Notes: generated by a model not told the origin, from the letters alone. DNA of 64,000 nucleotides from Weeksella virosa DSM 16922 (GCF_000189415.1 NC_015144.1:1660001-1724000), one strand, 5' to 3'. Counted from the first letter of the stretch, positions 18,871 through 27,510 are shown. Translations and numbers: made by a program.

Positions 18871-19682
18871 AGATGTTTTATGTTTTTTTTACTTAGAAAA
18901 TAGCCAGCTATTAAGCTGATGATTAAACTGATAAAAACAGGTGAAAGCGAACTACTTTCGATAATTTGTTCGTCCATTTGCTTGTATTTCATCATCATGA
19001 TAAACGAAAAAATATTGTTTGCAGCATGAAGGAAAATTACCAGAAGTAAGGATTTTGTTTTGTAATAAATGAAGCCGAAAATTATCCCTAAAATTCCTGC
19101 TCCGATAAACTGCCAAGGATTGAGATGGGCGGCACCAAAAATAATTCCACTTACTAGAATTGCAATCCAAGGCGACGTGCCAGAGTTTAGAATTCCTCTT
19201 AGGATAAAACCTCTAAAAATTATCTCCTCTAAAATCGGGGCTAAAATACAGACGGTTATGAAACCAGCAATTTTATAATTGAGCATCTGAAGGAAGCTGC
19301 TTTCAAATGTGTTGTATAAATCTTGAAAGATCTGGGTGTCAGTCGGCACCAAACCAGTAGACCACTCTGCAAAGGGAAGTGCAAAGATAAAACAAAGGAA
19401 TCCTAATAAAAAATTAATAGGTTTGGTCGGATAAATCAGCCAATCTCTAACGGTGTTTTTGTCTACATGAAACCAACCCATCAGTAAAATGATTGCACCT
19501 CCTGTCCCTGTAAGAAAGGCTAATGGTAAAAGAAAATGAAATAAAAACGGATAAAAAAATGTTGGCCAAATCACCAAACTTTGTCCTATTTGGACTGTAA
19601 AGGTTACGGCAAATCCTACCAAAAAAGCATAATATGCAGAGAATTTGAGTGTTTTTATTTGGGGCAGCTCGAATTTATTCAT
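18861..19682 (-). CDS. CPBP-family intramembrane protease
   Basis: A multi-pass membrane protein with the three CPBP motifs: EEIIFRGFILR, FGAAHLNP, and the HAANN segment in the last helices. These form the catalytic Glu/His site of Rce1-like proteases. The start was placed at the ATG at 19682 (MNKFELPQ), because longer forms run into rlmH. It overlaps rlmH by 8 bases and rdgB by 10, which suggests one leftward operon rlmH-CPBP-rdgB-rnz. The substrate is unknown. Confidence 0.85.
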   Translation of the reverse strand: MNKFELPQIKTLKFSAYYAFLVGFAVTFTVQIGQSLVIWPTFFYPFLFHFLLPLAFLTGTGGAIILLMGWFHVDKNTVRDWLIYPTKPINFLLGFLCFIFALPFAEWSTGLVPTDTQIFQDLYNTFESSFLQMLNYKIAGFITVCILAPILEEIIFRGFILRGILNSGTSPWIAILVSGIIFGAAHLNPWQFIGAGILGIIFGFIYYKTKSLLLVIFLHAANNIFSFIMMMKYKQMDEQIIESSSLSPVFISLIISLIAGYFLSKKNIKHLWN

Positions 19683-20148
19683 GATGATAAGGTTTGTTTT
19701 GCAAGATAGTAAATGCACGATAAATTTGTTCGGTAAGAAATAAACGAACCATTTGGTGCGTAAAAGTCATTTGAGATAATGATAATTTTCGATTGGCACG
19801 TTGATAAAGCCGATCATCAAAACCATAAGGACCTCCAATCACGAAGATAAGCGTTTTCACTGATTGGTTGAGGTCGTTTTGCAATTGTTGTGCAAAGTCT
19901 GTCGAGTTGATTTGTTTTCCTTTTTCGTCGAGTAATACAACCAAATCTCCTTTGTTTATGCGCTGTAGAAGTAAATCTGCTTCTTTAGATTTCTGTTGTT
20001 CTATTGTGAGCGTTTTTCGGTTTTTGATATCAGCAAGCTCGAGTCGCTGGTAGTTGATATAGGTAGGAAATCTTTTTTCGTATTTTTGTAGAAGTTGTTC
20101 GATGGCTTGCTCATCTGTTTTTCCTACACAAAGGGTGAAAATGTTCAT
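19675..20148 (-). CDS. rlmH: 23S rRNA pseudouridine-1915 N3-methyltransferase RlmH
   Basis: The SPOUT methyltransferase motifs LVVLLDEKGKQINS, FVIGGPYGF and LSLSQMTFTHQMVRLFLTEQ (in parts), and the YRAFTILQNKPYHHE C-terminus are diagnostic. The 157 residues are the normal length. It is the head of a leftward four-gene cluster and is divergent from the BrkB-like gene. Confidence 0.97.
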   Translation of the reverse strand: MNIFTLCVGKTDEQAIEQLLQKYEKRFPTYINYQRLELADIKNRKTLTIEQQKSKEADLLLQRINKGDLVVLLDEKGKQINSTDFAQQLQNDLNQSVKTLIFVIGGPYGFDDRLYQRANRKLSLSQMTFTHQMVRLFLTEQIYRAFTILQNKPYHHE

Positions 20149-20181
20149 AGAATAATCAATAATTTAGCAAAAATAAATCTA

Positions 20182-21168
20182 TTGTCGAAATTGAAACAAA
20201 AAAATAGGCTAAAAAGGCTCATCGTTTGGAGTAAACGTAAACGACTGAAACAGTTCTCGAATATTCCTTTGTACGATTTGCTAAAAGTTTTTTGGATCAG
20301 GGTGATGAAGGGGAATTTTCCTGTTCGTTCGGGAGCAATCGCCTGGACACTGTTTTTTAGTCTGTTTCCTTTTATTCTTTTCCTTTTTTCTTTGTTGCCC
20401 AAAATACCACATTATGAAGAACTGAAACTTTTACTTTTTCATCAGTTTTTACCCCAAATCATACCCAACTCTATTGGTAAAGAAGTCATCGGATATATTG
20501 ATATTACGACGCAGCAACAAGAGCAAAAATCGGTGAATTGGTGGTTTATGATTTTTACCATTTTCATGTCATCGAATGGTGTGCAGGGAATCATAAATGG
20601 TTTCAATGTGAGTTATCAAGATGTTTTTATCAAAAGAAACAACAATAAACAGCGTTTGATTTCTTTGATACTAACCATTTTCTTCACTGTGTTTCTCATC
20701 CTACAATTGACGTTGTTGTATTACACTGGCATCATTTGGAAATATCTTGCCGAGACCAAATTCTTCTTCGATTTATCAAAAAGTTCTCGACTGATCAATA
20801 TGACCAGTGTGATTATGTTCTATTTTTTATCGATGTGCATGTTGTACCATTACGGGCCGAATAATCAAGATAAATCGAAATCTACCGTCGTGCCAGGAGC
20901 AGTGCTATCAACCCTTCTTTTTATTACTACTTTGTTCGGATTCAATGTCTATCTCAAACACTTCAATAATCTCGATTTACTTTATGGTTCTTTGGGATTG
21001 GTGATGCTGGTGATGATTTTTGTGTATGTCAATGTAATTATTTTATTGGTAGGATACGAATTGAATATGTCACTGACGTATGCCAAAAACTACTCGAATA
21101 TGAATAAAATACAGAAAAATAATTTTATCGAATTGAATCTAAAAAAGGAAACCAATTCTCAGTCCTAG
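20182..21168 (+). CDS. YihY/BrkB-family inner-membrane protein
   Basis: Six predicted membrane segments and the family landmarks IAWTLFFSLFPFILFLFSLLP, VNWWFMIFTIFMSSNGVQG and LYGSLGLVMLVMIFVYVNVIILLVGYELN (in parts) identify YihY/BrkB. No ATG is available before the conserved region. I chose TTG at 20182, 33 bases after the divergent rlmH start; the frame itself is open further upstream into rlmH. Function in the family is poorly defined. Confidence 0.75.
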   Translation: MSKLKQKNRLKRLIVWSKRKRLKQFSNIPLYDLLKVFWIRVMKGNFPVRSGAIAWTLFFSLFPFILFLFSLLPKIPHYEELKLLLFHQFLPQIIPNSIGKEVIGYIDITTQQQEQKSVNWWFMIFTIFMSSNGVQGIINGFNVSYQDVFIKRNNNKQRLISLILTIFFTVFLILQLTLLYYTGIIWKYLAETKFFFDLSKSSRLINMTSVIMFYFLSMCMLYHYGPNNQDKSKSTVVPGAVLSTLLFITTLFGFNVYLKHFNNLDLLYGSLGLVMLVMIFVYVNVIILLVGYELNMSLTYAKNYSNMNKIQKNNFIELNLKKETNSQS

Positions 21169-21177
21169 AAAGACAAC

Positions 21178-22047
21178 CTAAGGGTTGAGTAAATGCCCGC
21201 AAGTTTTGCAATAAATAGAATTATCCAAATGATAATTATCGCCACAATATCTGCAAACATCTGTGTTGGTTGGGATATGATCGTTTTCTTTAGACGCACG
21301 AGCTATTTCTTGCGACATAATCCCTGCAGGTACAGCAATAATACCATAACCCAAAATCATAATAATAGAAGCTAGAAAACGACCCAAGCCCGTTACTGGA
21401 GCGACATCTCCGTAACCTACAGTTGTCATGGTTACGACTGCCCAATAGATACTGATTGGGATGCTTGTGAAGCCCGACTCTGGATGGTTTTTTTCTATCG
21501 CATACATAAAAGAGCCCAATACCACAACGATAAGAATAACAAAAGATAAAAAAACTATTATTCTATCTTTACTTTGCTGCAAGCTTCTTAGAAGAATGTT
21601 TCTGTTTTGCGTGAGCCCGGTAAGATTAAAAATTCGCAAAATACGGAATAAACGAAGAATTCGGATGCTTGATAAATATTTACTATTCGGGAAGAAAATC
21701 CCGAAATAGAAAGGAAGGATACTCAGTAAATCGATAATCCCATAAAAACTAAAAACATATCGTAAAGGTTTTTGTACGCTGTATAATCGTAGTAAATATT
21801 CGATGGTAAAGAGAATGGTAATTAACCATTCCGAAACAACTAAAAAAGTATGATAGCGAGCATTGAAAGTCGGAACTGACTCTAGTATAACCAACGCTAC
21901 ACTAAGAATAATCAACAATAAAAGACTAAGGTCGAATAGTCGACCATAGGGCGTATTGGCTTCGAAGATAATCTCAAATATCTTTTTCTTTAGTTTATTT
22001 TCTTCGTCTTTGTCGAGTTTTTTCAATCGGAAAATATTCCATTTCAT
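21178..22047 (-). CDS. Voltage-gated K+ channel-like ion transporter
   Basis: Six membrane segments with a charged S4 helix (RILRLFRILRIF) and a perfect K+ selectivity filter TMTTVGYGD. After the last helix a small zinc ribbon is visible (CRYCG ... CKTCG). It matches bacterial Kv-type channels of about 290 residues. The ATG at 22047 is preferred, with GTG at 22053 as an alternative. It is convergent with the BrkB gene, 9 bases away. Confidence 0.88.
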   Translation of the reverse strand: MKWNIFRLKKLDKDEENKLKKKIFEIIFEANTPYGRLFDLSLLLLIILSVALVILESVPTFNARYHTFLVVSEWLITILFTIEYLLRLYSVQKPLRYVFSFYGIIDLLSILPFYFGIFFPNSKYLSSIRILRLFRILRIFNLTGLTQNRNILLRSLQQSKDRIIVFLSFVILIVVVLGSFMYAIEKNHPESGFTSIPISIYWAVVTMTTVGYGDVAPVTGLGRFLASIIMILGYGIIAVPAGIMSQEIARASKENDHIPTNTDVCRYCGDNYHLDNSIYCKTCGHLLNP

Positions 22048-22056
22048 GCCCACAAT

Positions 22057-22070
22057 CTCTTTATAAAGAG
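22057..22070. promoter_or_regulatory. Perfect 14-base palindrome between divergent genes
   Basis: CTCTTTATAAAGAG is a perfect palindrome lying in the 48-base gap between the K+ channel and the epimerase genes. It could be an operator for both, or chance in AT-rich DNA. Confidence 0.25.
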
Positions 22071-22095
22071 CTAAATTAGATAAAAAATATCGAAT

Positions 22096-22992
22096 ATGAA
22101 GATCTTAGTTTCGGGTGGAACAGGTTTTATTGGTAAGGCTCTAGTAGAATATTTACGTTTAAAAGCTCATGAAGTTCGTGTTTTGCAACGTTCGTATCCA
22201 AAAGAAGACTTTTATTGGGATGTAGAAAAAAATATTTTTGATGAAAAAGCAATGCATCAAATCGATGGCATAATCCATTTGGCAGGTGCACCTATTGCAG
22301 AACCTTGGACTGGTTATTATCAAAAAGTTTTGTACGAAAGCCGAATCGATACAGCTAATTTTCTATTAGAAAAAGCCAAGGATTTTTGTCCAGATTTATC
22401 CTTATTTATCTCAGCCTCAGCAATTGGTTTCTATGGCAATGAAGCTACGGATAAAACCTTAACAGAAGAAAGTGAAGCAGGAGAAGGTTTTTTGAGTAAA
22501 CTTTGCGTTGCTTGGGAGGCTGCTGCAGATCAGTTTCACGAGATAGGGGCCCGAGTGGTCAAAGTACGTACGCCTGCCGTATTGAGCAAAGACGGTGGTT
22601 TGATCAGGGTACTGAATAAGGTTTTTCGGTTGGGTTTAGGGACGAATTTAGGGGGTGGAAATAATTATATGCCTTGGATCCACTTACAAGATTTGTTGCG
22701 TGTGTATGAATTTGCTCTGATTAATTCTTCGTTAGATGGTGCGGTAAATGCTGTTGCTGATGAGCAGATAACCCAAAATGAATTCAATTTGGTTTTGTCT
22801 AGAGAGATAAAAGCTCCTTATTTTCTACCTAATATCCCCGAATTTGTTGTGAAGAGAATACTTGGCGAACGTAGCGCATTGGTGCTAGATGGTTGTTTAT
22901 TATCGAACATGAAGCTGAAGAATCTTGGTTTCCGAATGCAATATCCTAGAATTGAAGAAGCAATGAGAACAATATTCATTTCTGAACATTGA
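22096..22992 (+). CDS. TIGR01777-family NAD-dependent epimerase (YfcH-like)
   Basis: The N-terminal VSGGTGFIGKALVEYL is an extended SDR Rossmann motif. The family signatures IHLAGAPIA, SASAIGFYGN, and the C-terminal DUF1731 helix region (VLDGCLLSNMKLKNLGF) place it in the TIGR01777 group. These are SulA-like epimerases of undefined substrate. The length of 298 is normal. Start ATG, 43 bases from the divergent channel gene. Confidence 0.88.
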   Translation: MKILVSGGTGFIGKALVEYLRLKAHEVRVLQRSYPKEDFYWDVEKNIFDEKAMHQIDGIIHLAGAPIAEPWTGYYQKVLYESRIDTANFLLEKAKDFCPDLSLFISASAIGFYGNEATDKTLTEESEAGEGFLSKLCVAWEAAADQFHEIGARVVKVRTPAVLSKDGGLIRVLNKVFRLGLGTNLGGGNNYMPWIHLQDLLRVYEFALINSSLDGAVNAVADEQITQNEFNLVLSREIKAPYFLPNIPEFVVKRILGERSALVLDGCLLSNMKLKNLGFRMQYPRIEEAMRTIFISEH

Positions 22993-23033
22993 TAGTTATT
23001 TCGGCCTTTGTTTTGGATAATTGTGTTAAAGAA

Positions 23034-23076
23034 AATAAAAAAAAGAAAAAGGATTAAATACTAGATTTAATCCTTT
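23034..23076 (-). terminator. Leftward intrinsic terminator
   Basis: Arms 23048-23059 and 23065-23076 (12 bases each, perfect) enclose a 5-base loop. On the minus strand they are followed by T-rich sequence. The nearest leftward gene ends 390 bases away at 23466, so the hairpin ends either a long 3' UTR or a separate small transcript. The plus strand shows no T-run. Confidence 0.6.
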
Positions 23077-23095
23077 CCTCATCAGTTTTTCCTCT

Positions 23096-23465
23096 ATTGT
23101 GTTAATTAAGAAGCCATTCTAAATTTATTAGAAATGATTTCTGTAAGTAAAAATAAACATAATTTTTACATTTCCAACTTTAAAGGTAAAGAAAATGTTA
23201 ATTTGTATTGGATATAGATACGTAAAGATAGAAAAGATGCTTGCTTATTCTAAATTCATCAATTTTCTATCGTATCAATGTTGAATATTTGATAATTTTT
23301 CTTAATAAAATTAACTGCAGTAAAGAGGTTATTCTACTAGGATGTTTATATAAGTGAAAACTTTACTTTGGCTGATAGAGAAGGAGTTGCCAGAACAAGA
23401 AAAATAAAAAATAATCAACTCTTTATGGAGTAATCTGATAATTTTATCGTGTACTACAATCGAAA
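23096..23465. other. 370-base gap without a recognisable gene
   Basis: AT-rich sequence upstream of the leftward terminator. A short plus-strand protein-like stretch (SENFTLADREGVARTRK) near 23355-23430 has no start and may be a remnant. It could hold a small leftward RNA, or be the 3' UTR of the LuxE-like gene. Confidence 0.3.
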
Positions 23466-24446
23466 TTAGACCACTAATAAGTTGCATCCTCTAACATCAG
23501 AATGGTCGAATCTTCCTAATATTTCGAATGTTCTAGAAGATTTTTTTCTGCCCAAATCGTCGGTTGCAATAAAACTACACGAATGGAAATTTGCTAAGTC
23601 GATTACATTTACCCCACCAGTTTTTCCTTCTTCTACGAATGTAAGTGGGTCCTCGGTTTCACGAATCAACAAATGCATCCAGTTTGGTGTTTCGAAGAGA
23701 GCTTGTTCTCGCATGTATGCTTGCGAAAGTAACTCTGTCATTCCGTATTCGGAATGAATGTTTGGTGTGCCGAAACCTTTTTTGAGAATCGAGTGAAGTT
23801 CTTGTCGAGTAATTTCTTTTTTCCGACCCTTCATACCGCCGGTTTCCATAACAATTGTACGAGAGAGCTGCATCGGATATTTCTCTACAAAGTCGAGTAG
23901 GGCAAAAGAAACGCCAATCAGGATAGCATTTTTGCCTGCATTTTCACACGCCAATAAATCGCGGTGCAATTCATCATGATTATACAAATAAAAGCCGCCA
24001 AAGGAAGAGTCTGCTTGTTGTGTCCAATATTCTACCATGTCGATTAGTGATGAACCGTTTCTTTCTAGATAAGATGGAAGCAGGGCGAAAATGCAATAGG
24101 TAGACAAATCACCATAGAAGTGATGAAAACATTTAGACAAACTATGATGGTACAAAGCCAAATCTGCAACCAAATGTTTGCTCGTATTTTGCCCAGTTGT
24201 TCCAGAGCTTGTAAATATTTTTTCTGGAAGAAGTTTGTTTTCTATTATCGAATATTGTTTGAAAAAACGAATTGGCAAAAACGGAATTTCGTACAAATCA
24301 GAAATATTTTTGGGGTTCACTTTCATCAGCTCTACAAAATCTCGATACACTTGCACATGTTCTGCCTGATGACGAAAAACTGCTAAGGCTTTTTCTTCGA
24401 ATTCAGAAAAATTTTTTATATCGAAAATAGAATACGGATCCATCAT
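23466..24446 (-). CDS. LuxE/acyl-protein synthetase-like adenylating enzyme
   Basis: The phosphate loop FTSSGTTGQNTSKH and the later SEYGMTELLSQAY and ATDDLGR segments are those of the LuxE acyl-protein synthetase branch of the PaaK superfamily. It presumably adenylates a carboxylic acid and passes it to an acceptor. At 326 residues it lacks most of the C-terminal lid, as is normal for LuxE-like forms. It sits 18 bases after the Na/Pi transporter stop and has a promoter directly before its ATG. Two tandem ATGs (24446, 24443) are possible starts. The substrate is unknown. Confidence 0.75.
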   Translation of the reverse strand: MMDPYSIFDIKNFSEFEEKALAVFRHQAEHVQVYRDFVELMKVNPKNISDLYEIPFLPIRFFKQYSIIENKLLPEKIFTSSGTTGQNTSKHLVADLALYHHSLSKCFHHFYGDLSTYCIFALLPSYLERNGSSLIDMVEYWTQQADSSFGGFYLYNHDELHRDLLACENAGKNAILIGVSFALLDFVEKYPMQLSRTIVMETGGMKGRKKEITRQELHSILKKGFGTPNIHSEYGMTELLSQAYMREQALFETPNWMHLLIRETEDPLTFVEEGKTGGVNVIDLANFHSCSFIATDDLGRKKSSRTFEILGRFDHSDVRGCNLLVV

Positions 24447-24450
24447 TGTA

Positions 24451-24479
24451 CAAAGGTACGAAACTTAGTCTTTGGTCAA
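24451..24479 (-). promoter_or_regulatory. Promoter abutting the LuxE-like ATG
   Basis: On the minus strand TTG (24477-24479), an 18-base spacer and TACCTTTG (24451-24458). Only four bases separate the box from the first ATG, which points to a leaderless or nearly leaderless mRNA. Confidence 0.5.
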
Positions 24480-26111
24480 CGCCATATTTGCCTTGTAAAT
24501 ATGATCGCCGATATATTCGTAGTTTTGTATCAATTCTTTGTAATATAACGCACTTAATGTACCAAGTTTATCTTTTTCGATGCTTTTGATAAGGTCTGCT
24601 TCGGCAGCTTTGTATAACCGATTGATGTTGTGTTCTATTTCTCGAGACTTCTCTATGTCGATTTCATTGTTAGGCGAGCTTAAATTCTGAAACAAAAAAG
24701 AAGTTGCTAAGTTGAGTTCTTGTTGCATTTTCGACATATGAATGCGCAAGTTTGGCGTAATAAAACTGTTGCTTTTTCTTCTTTTGTTATGGATCATCGT
24801 CATCTTGATTGCAATATCGCTAATGCTCTCTAAATGATGACAAATAACCATCAGTTGATTGATTCTTCTTGCCTTGCTTTCGTTGATGTCTAGGTTGTAG
24901 ATTTTCATGAGAAAAGTCGTAATTTCTTCTTCGATTTCGTCACTTTCGTTTTCTAGCATTAACACTCTTTCTTTAAGAATCTTAAACTTTTGATCATCAC
25001 TTTCGGTTATCATCCTACCCAAGGTTTGGATTGTGCGTCTACTTATTGCAGCCAGTCTCAAGATATTTTTGGTTGCGTCGTTGAGGTAAAGATTAGCATT
25101 GTTACCGTAAGGCACTGTAATGAAATTCATTCTCTCAATCGATTTTGATTTTGCTCCCAAAACCTTACCGTGTTTTTTGTTGAAATATTCACTTATCGGA
25201 TTCAGAAATATCAAAGCTATAATTGCCGTAATGGCATTAGTTATCGTATCAAAACTAATCAGTAGTATGCTAGAATTTGATATGTACTGCTGTAAAAAGG
25301 GTATGATATAAGGAACTATAAAGAAAAATAATAATGCACTCGCAATATTGAAATAAGTATGAAAATTAGCAACAATTCTTGTAGATTTATTACCGATAAA
25401 TGAAGCTAGTTGTGCAGTAAAAGTAGTTCCGATATTAGCACCTAAAATCATCATTGCTGCTAACTCTAGTGGCAATCCCTTGTCGACAAGTAGAACCGAA
25501 ATAGCAATCGATGCTGATGAAAAATGAATTACCAAGGTAAGGATTAGACCAAAAATAATAAACAATAAATAACGAGCATAAATCCAGCTATAGTCGGTGT
25601 ACAGGTAAGTTTGCAGAATTTGTATATCGGTAATATCGGGTAAAAAAGCTTTGAGGAAATAAAGGGCAAAAAAAATCATAGTGAATCCGATCATTACCCC
25701 GCCAATTAATCGCCTGTTTCTATTGTATGAGGTATAAAAAGGCACTGCAATAATAAGTAAAGGCAAAGCCAAATAAAGCAAATTGAACTGTAGGCCTGCA
25801 AAAATCAACCACAACGTAAGAGTTGTGCCTATATTTGCGCCGATAATTAAACTAAAAGCTTTTTTGAGATTGATAAGACCAGCATTGACAAAACTCAAGA
25901 AAAAAATACTCGCAGCAGAAGACGATTGTATCGATGTGGTGAAAATTGTACCAGTAACAAAGGTGGTAAAATTGTTACGCGTTAATTTATTTAGGGTGAG
26001 TTGAAAACCATCACCAGAGATTGCCTGTAAATTATCACTCACCATTTTCATGGCATAGATAAATAGCGCAACAGCTCCCAAAACTTGTAATATGATGAAG
26101 AGTATTTGCAT
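24465..26111 (-). CDS. Na+/phosphate cotransporter with PhoU-like C-terminal domain
   Basis: The duplicated Na/Pi-cotransporter repeats are visible: TTFVTGTIFTTSIQSSSAA near residue 49, then GANIGTTLTLW, and MMILGANIGTTFTAQLAS in the second half. Residues of about 340-548 are soluble and helical like PhoU (ESDEIEEEITTFLMKIYN, CHHLESISDIAIKM). Length of 548 is usual for the bacterial NptA/YjbB type. It likely moves phosphate across the inner membrane. Confidence 0.88.
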   Translation of the reverse strand: MQILFIILQVLGAVALFIYAMKMVSDNLQAISGDGFQLTLNKLTRNNFTTFVTGTIFTTSIQSSSAASIFFLSFVNAGLINLKKAFSLIIGANIGTTLTLWLIFAGLQFNLLYLALPLLIIAVPFYTSYNRNRRLIGGVMIGFTMIFFALYFLKAFLPDITDIQILQTYLYTDYSWIYARYLLFIIFGLILTLVIHFSSASIAISVLLVDKGLPLELAAMMILGANIGTTFTAQLASFIGNKSTRIVANFHTYFNIASALLFFFIVPYIIPFLQQYISNSSILLISFDTITNAITAIIALIFLNPISEYFNKKHGKVLGAKSKSIERMNFITVPYGNNANLYLNDATKNILRLAAISRRTIQTLGRMITESDDQKFKILKERVLMLENESDEIEEEITTFLMKIYNLDINESKARRINQLMVICHHLESISDIAIKMTMIHNKRRKSNSFITPNLRIHMSKMQQELNLATSFLFQNLSSPNNEIDIEKSREIEHNINRLYKAAEADLIKSIEKDKLGTLSALYYKELIQNYEYIGDHIYKANMALTKD

Positions 26112-26266
26112 TTTGATAAATGTTTACAAAATTAAGGTTAGCAATGTAAACTCTATGTTAATCTTTGCTGCTGAAGAAATTTGTGGAGTGTTTAAGTTTT
26201 AAGGCTTTGATTATCAAACTCTAAAAATAGAGTTGGAAAAATGTCATAAAAAAAGTATCTCAAGTA

Positions 26267-26298
26267 TTTGCAAGATTCAAAAATCAGCACTAATATTG
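26267..26298 (+). promoter_or_regulatory. Promoter of the tRNA-Thr/tRNA-Tyr unit
   Basis: TTTG at 26267-26270, 20-base spacer, and TAATATTG at 26291-26298 (one mismatch to TAnnTTTG). It lies 44 bases before the first tRNA. A closer TACTTTTG overlaps the tRNA 5' end and cannot be used for it. Confidence 0.5.
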
Positions 26299-26342
26299 CA
26301 CCACGAAAAACGAGAAGTTCTTAAATATCAAGAATTACTTTT

Positions 26343-26416
26343 GCCGATATAGCTCAGTTGGCCAGAGCACGTGATTTGTAATCTCGGGGTCGTGGGTTCG
26401 AATCCCTCTATCGGCT
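26343..26416 (+). tRNA. tRNA-Thr (anticodon TGT)
   Basis: Acceptor GCCGATA (26343-26349) pairs with TATCGGC (26409-26415), discriminator T. D-arm GCTC...GAGC, anticodon loop TTTGTAA with TGT, T-arm with GTTCGAAT. The anticodon stem CGTGA/TCTCG holds one T-T mismatch. CCA is not encoded. Confidence 0.95.
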
Positions 26417-26446
26417 CAATGTAAAGTAATGCAAAATTACCCTTTT

Positions 26447-26529
26447 GGGGAGATACTCAAGCGGCCAACGAGGACGGACTGTAAATCCGTTGGTATTCAC
26501 CTTCGCAGGTTCGAATCCTGCTCTCCCCA
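26447..26529 (+). tRNA. tRNA-Tyr (anticodon GTA)
   Basis: Acceptor GGGGAGA pairs with TCTCCCC, discriminator A. The anticodon stem GGACT...ATCC encloses GTA. A long variable arm, typical of class II tRNA-Tyr, and a T-arm with GTTCGAAT are present. It lies 30 bases after tRNA-Thr. Confidence 0.96.
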
Positions 26530-26575
26530 CAAATAATACAGTTACTTTTTATTTATGTAAGTGTGTTGAAAGTAG

Positions 26576-26609
26576 AAAATGGACTAAAATATACCTTAGT
26601 CCATTTTTT
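26576..26609 (+). terminator. Intrinsic terminator of the tRNA unit
   Basis: Arms AAAATGGACTAA (26576-26587) and TTAGTCCATTTT (26596-26607), perfect 12-base stem, then T-run. Confidence 0.9.
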
Positions 26610-26668
26610 ATTTTTAAAAAATTATTGAAGTGCCTGTTCTGTCTTAATAGAATTGAGGGATTTCTTTA

Positions 26669-27415
26669 TTATTTTAATAAATTTTCAATAAACGAACGAG
26701 AATATACACGTCCTACATGTTTGATGAATCGAACAAAATCTATGCTCGATTCGTCATTTGCTTCATCAGAAATAACTCGCATTACACAAAACGGTATAGA
26801 GAATTCGTAGCAAATTTGTGCAATTGCTGCACCTTCCATTTCTACGCAAAGAATATTCTGAATTCGTTGATTTAATTTTTCTTTTTGTTTAGTGGTAGAA
26901 AAAAACAAGTCGCCTGAAGCAATCAAACCAAAATGAATTGTGGGATGATGCAAGTGGAATTCGTCTTTTTCTGCTTCTGTAAAAGAATTTGTTAGTAAGG
27001 TATTGTTTGCTGCCTTTCTGCTTCTTTCTAACAACTTAGTGTCTACCTCGAAATAAGTTTTTCCTAAAAGAGGTATTTCGTGGCGTGGCATCAACGGGGA
27101 TGCGTTCATGTCATGTTGTATTAATTTCCTAGCCAAAACTATATCGCCAATTTTCACGTCAGGATGAATCGCACCTGCAACGCCTGTGAAAATTAATTGG
27201 GTAATATTGTAATGTAAAATCAAAGTACTTACCGTTGTTGCTGCGGCTACTTTTCCGATTCTAGAGTATGCTAAAACCACTTCGTGCTTACCAATCTTCC
27301 CGATATAGAAAGTTCTTTTGCCTATTTTTTCTTCTCGTTTATTTTCTATTAATGGGATTATATAGTTGATTTCTTCGGGTATTGCGCCTAAAATTCCGAT
27401 TCGTTCATGCTTCAT
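26669..27415 (-). CDS. mtnN: MTA/SAH nucleosidase-like purine phosphorylase
   Basis: The protein has the fold signatures of 5'-methylthioadenosine/S-adenosylhomocysteine nucleosidase: IGILGAIPEEI at the start, FTGVAGAIHPDVKIGDIVLA, the substrate segment VEMEGAAIAQ and the catalytic Asp in VISDEAN. It hydrolyses MTA and SAH to adenine and a thiosugar and so feeds methyl and methionine recycling. The 248 residues are slightly longer than usual. Its ATG overlaps the stop of a tiny upstream ORF (TAATG). Confidence 0.88.
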   Translation of the reverse strand: MKHERIGILGAIPEEINYIIPLIENKREEKIGKRTFYIGKIGKHEVVLAYSRIGKVAAATTVSTLILHYNITQLIFTGVAGAIHPDVKIGDIVLARKLIQHDMNASPLMPRHEIPLLGKTYFEVDTKLLERSRKAANNTLLTNSFTEAEKDEFHLHHPTIHFGLIASGDLFFSTTKQKEKLNQRIQNILCVEMEGAAIAQICYEFSIPFCVMRVISDEANDESSIDFVRFIKHVGRVYSRSFIENLLK

Positions 27416-27510
27416 TATTTTTTATATTTATAAATGGTACAATAAATCTCGTACGCCAAAATCCAAGGCAAACAAATCAAAATCAAAAAATCATTGGCTA
27501 TTTTTTTCAT
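27415..27510 (-). CDS. Tiny membrane peptide coupled to mtnN
   Basis: A 31-residue ORF from ATG at 27510. It has a charged start (MKKIANDF), one hydrophobic segment (LILICLPWILAYEIYC) and a lysine-rich end. Its stop overlaps the mtnN start as TAATG, the classic arrangement for re-initiation. It could be a real small membrane protein or a translational leader for mtnN. Confidence 0.45.
   Translation of the reverse strand: MKKIANDFLILICLPWILAYEIYCTIYKYKK

Noticed and set aside
20095-20181. Upstream extension of the BrkB-like gene into rlmH
   Set aside because: The extension overlaps the divergent rlmH start and matches nothing in the family; TTG 20182 was preferred.
26336-26343. TACTTTTG as tRNA promoter
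   Set aside because: It overlaps the first base of tRNA-Thr, so the transcript would lack the tRNA 5' end.
26445-26810. Rightward 121-residue ORF over tRNA-Tyr
   Set aside because: It starts upstream of and reads through the tRNA, crosses a terminator and ends inside mtnN, so it cannot be a gene.
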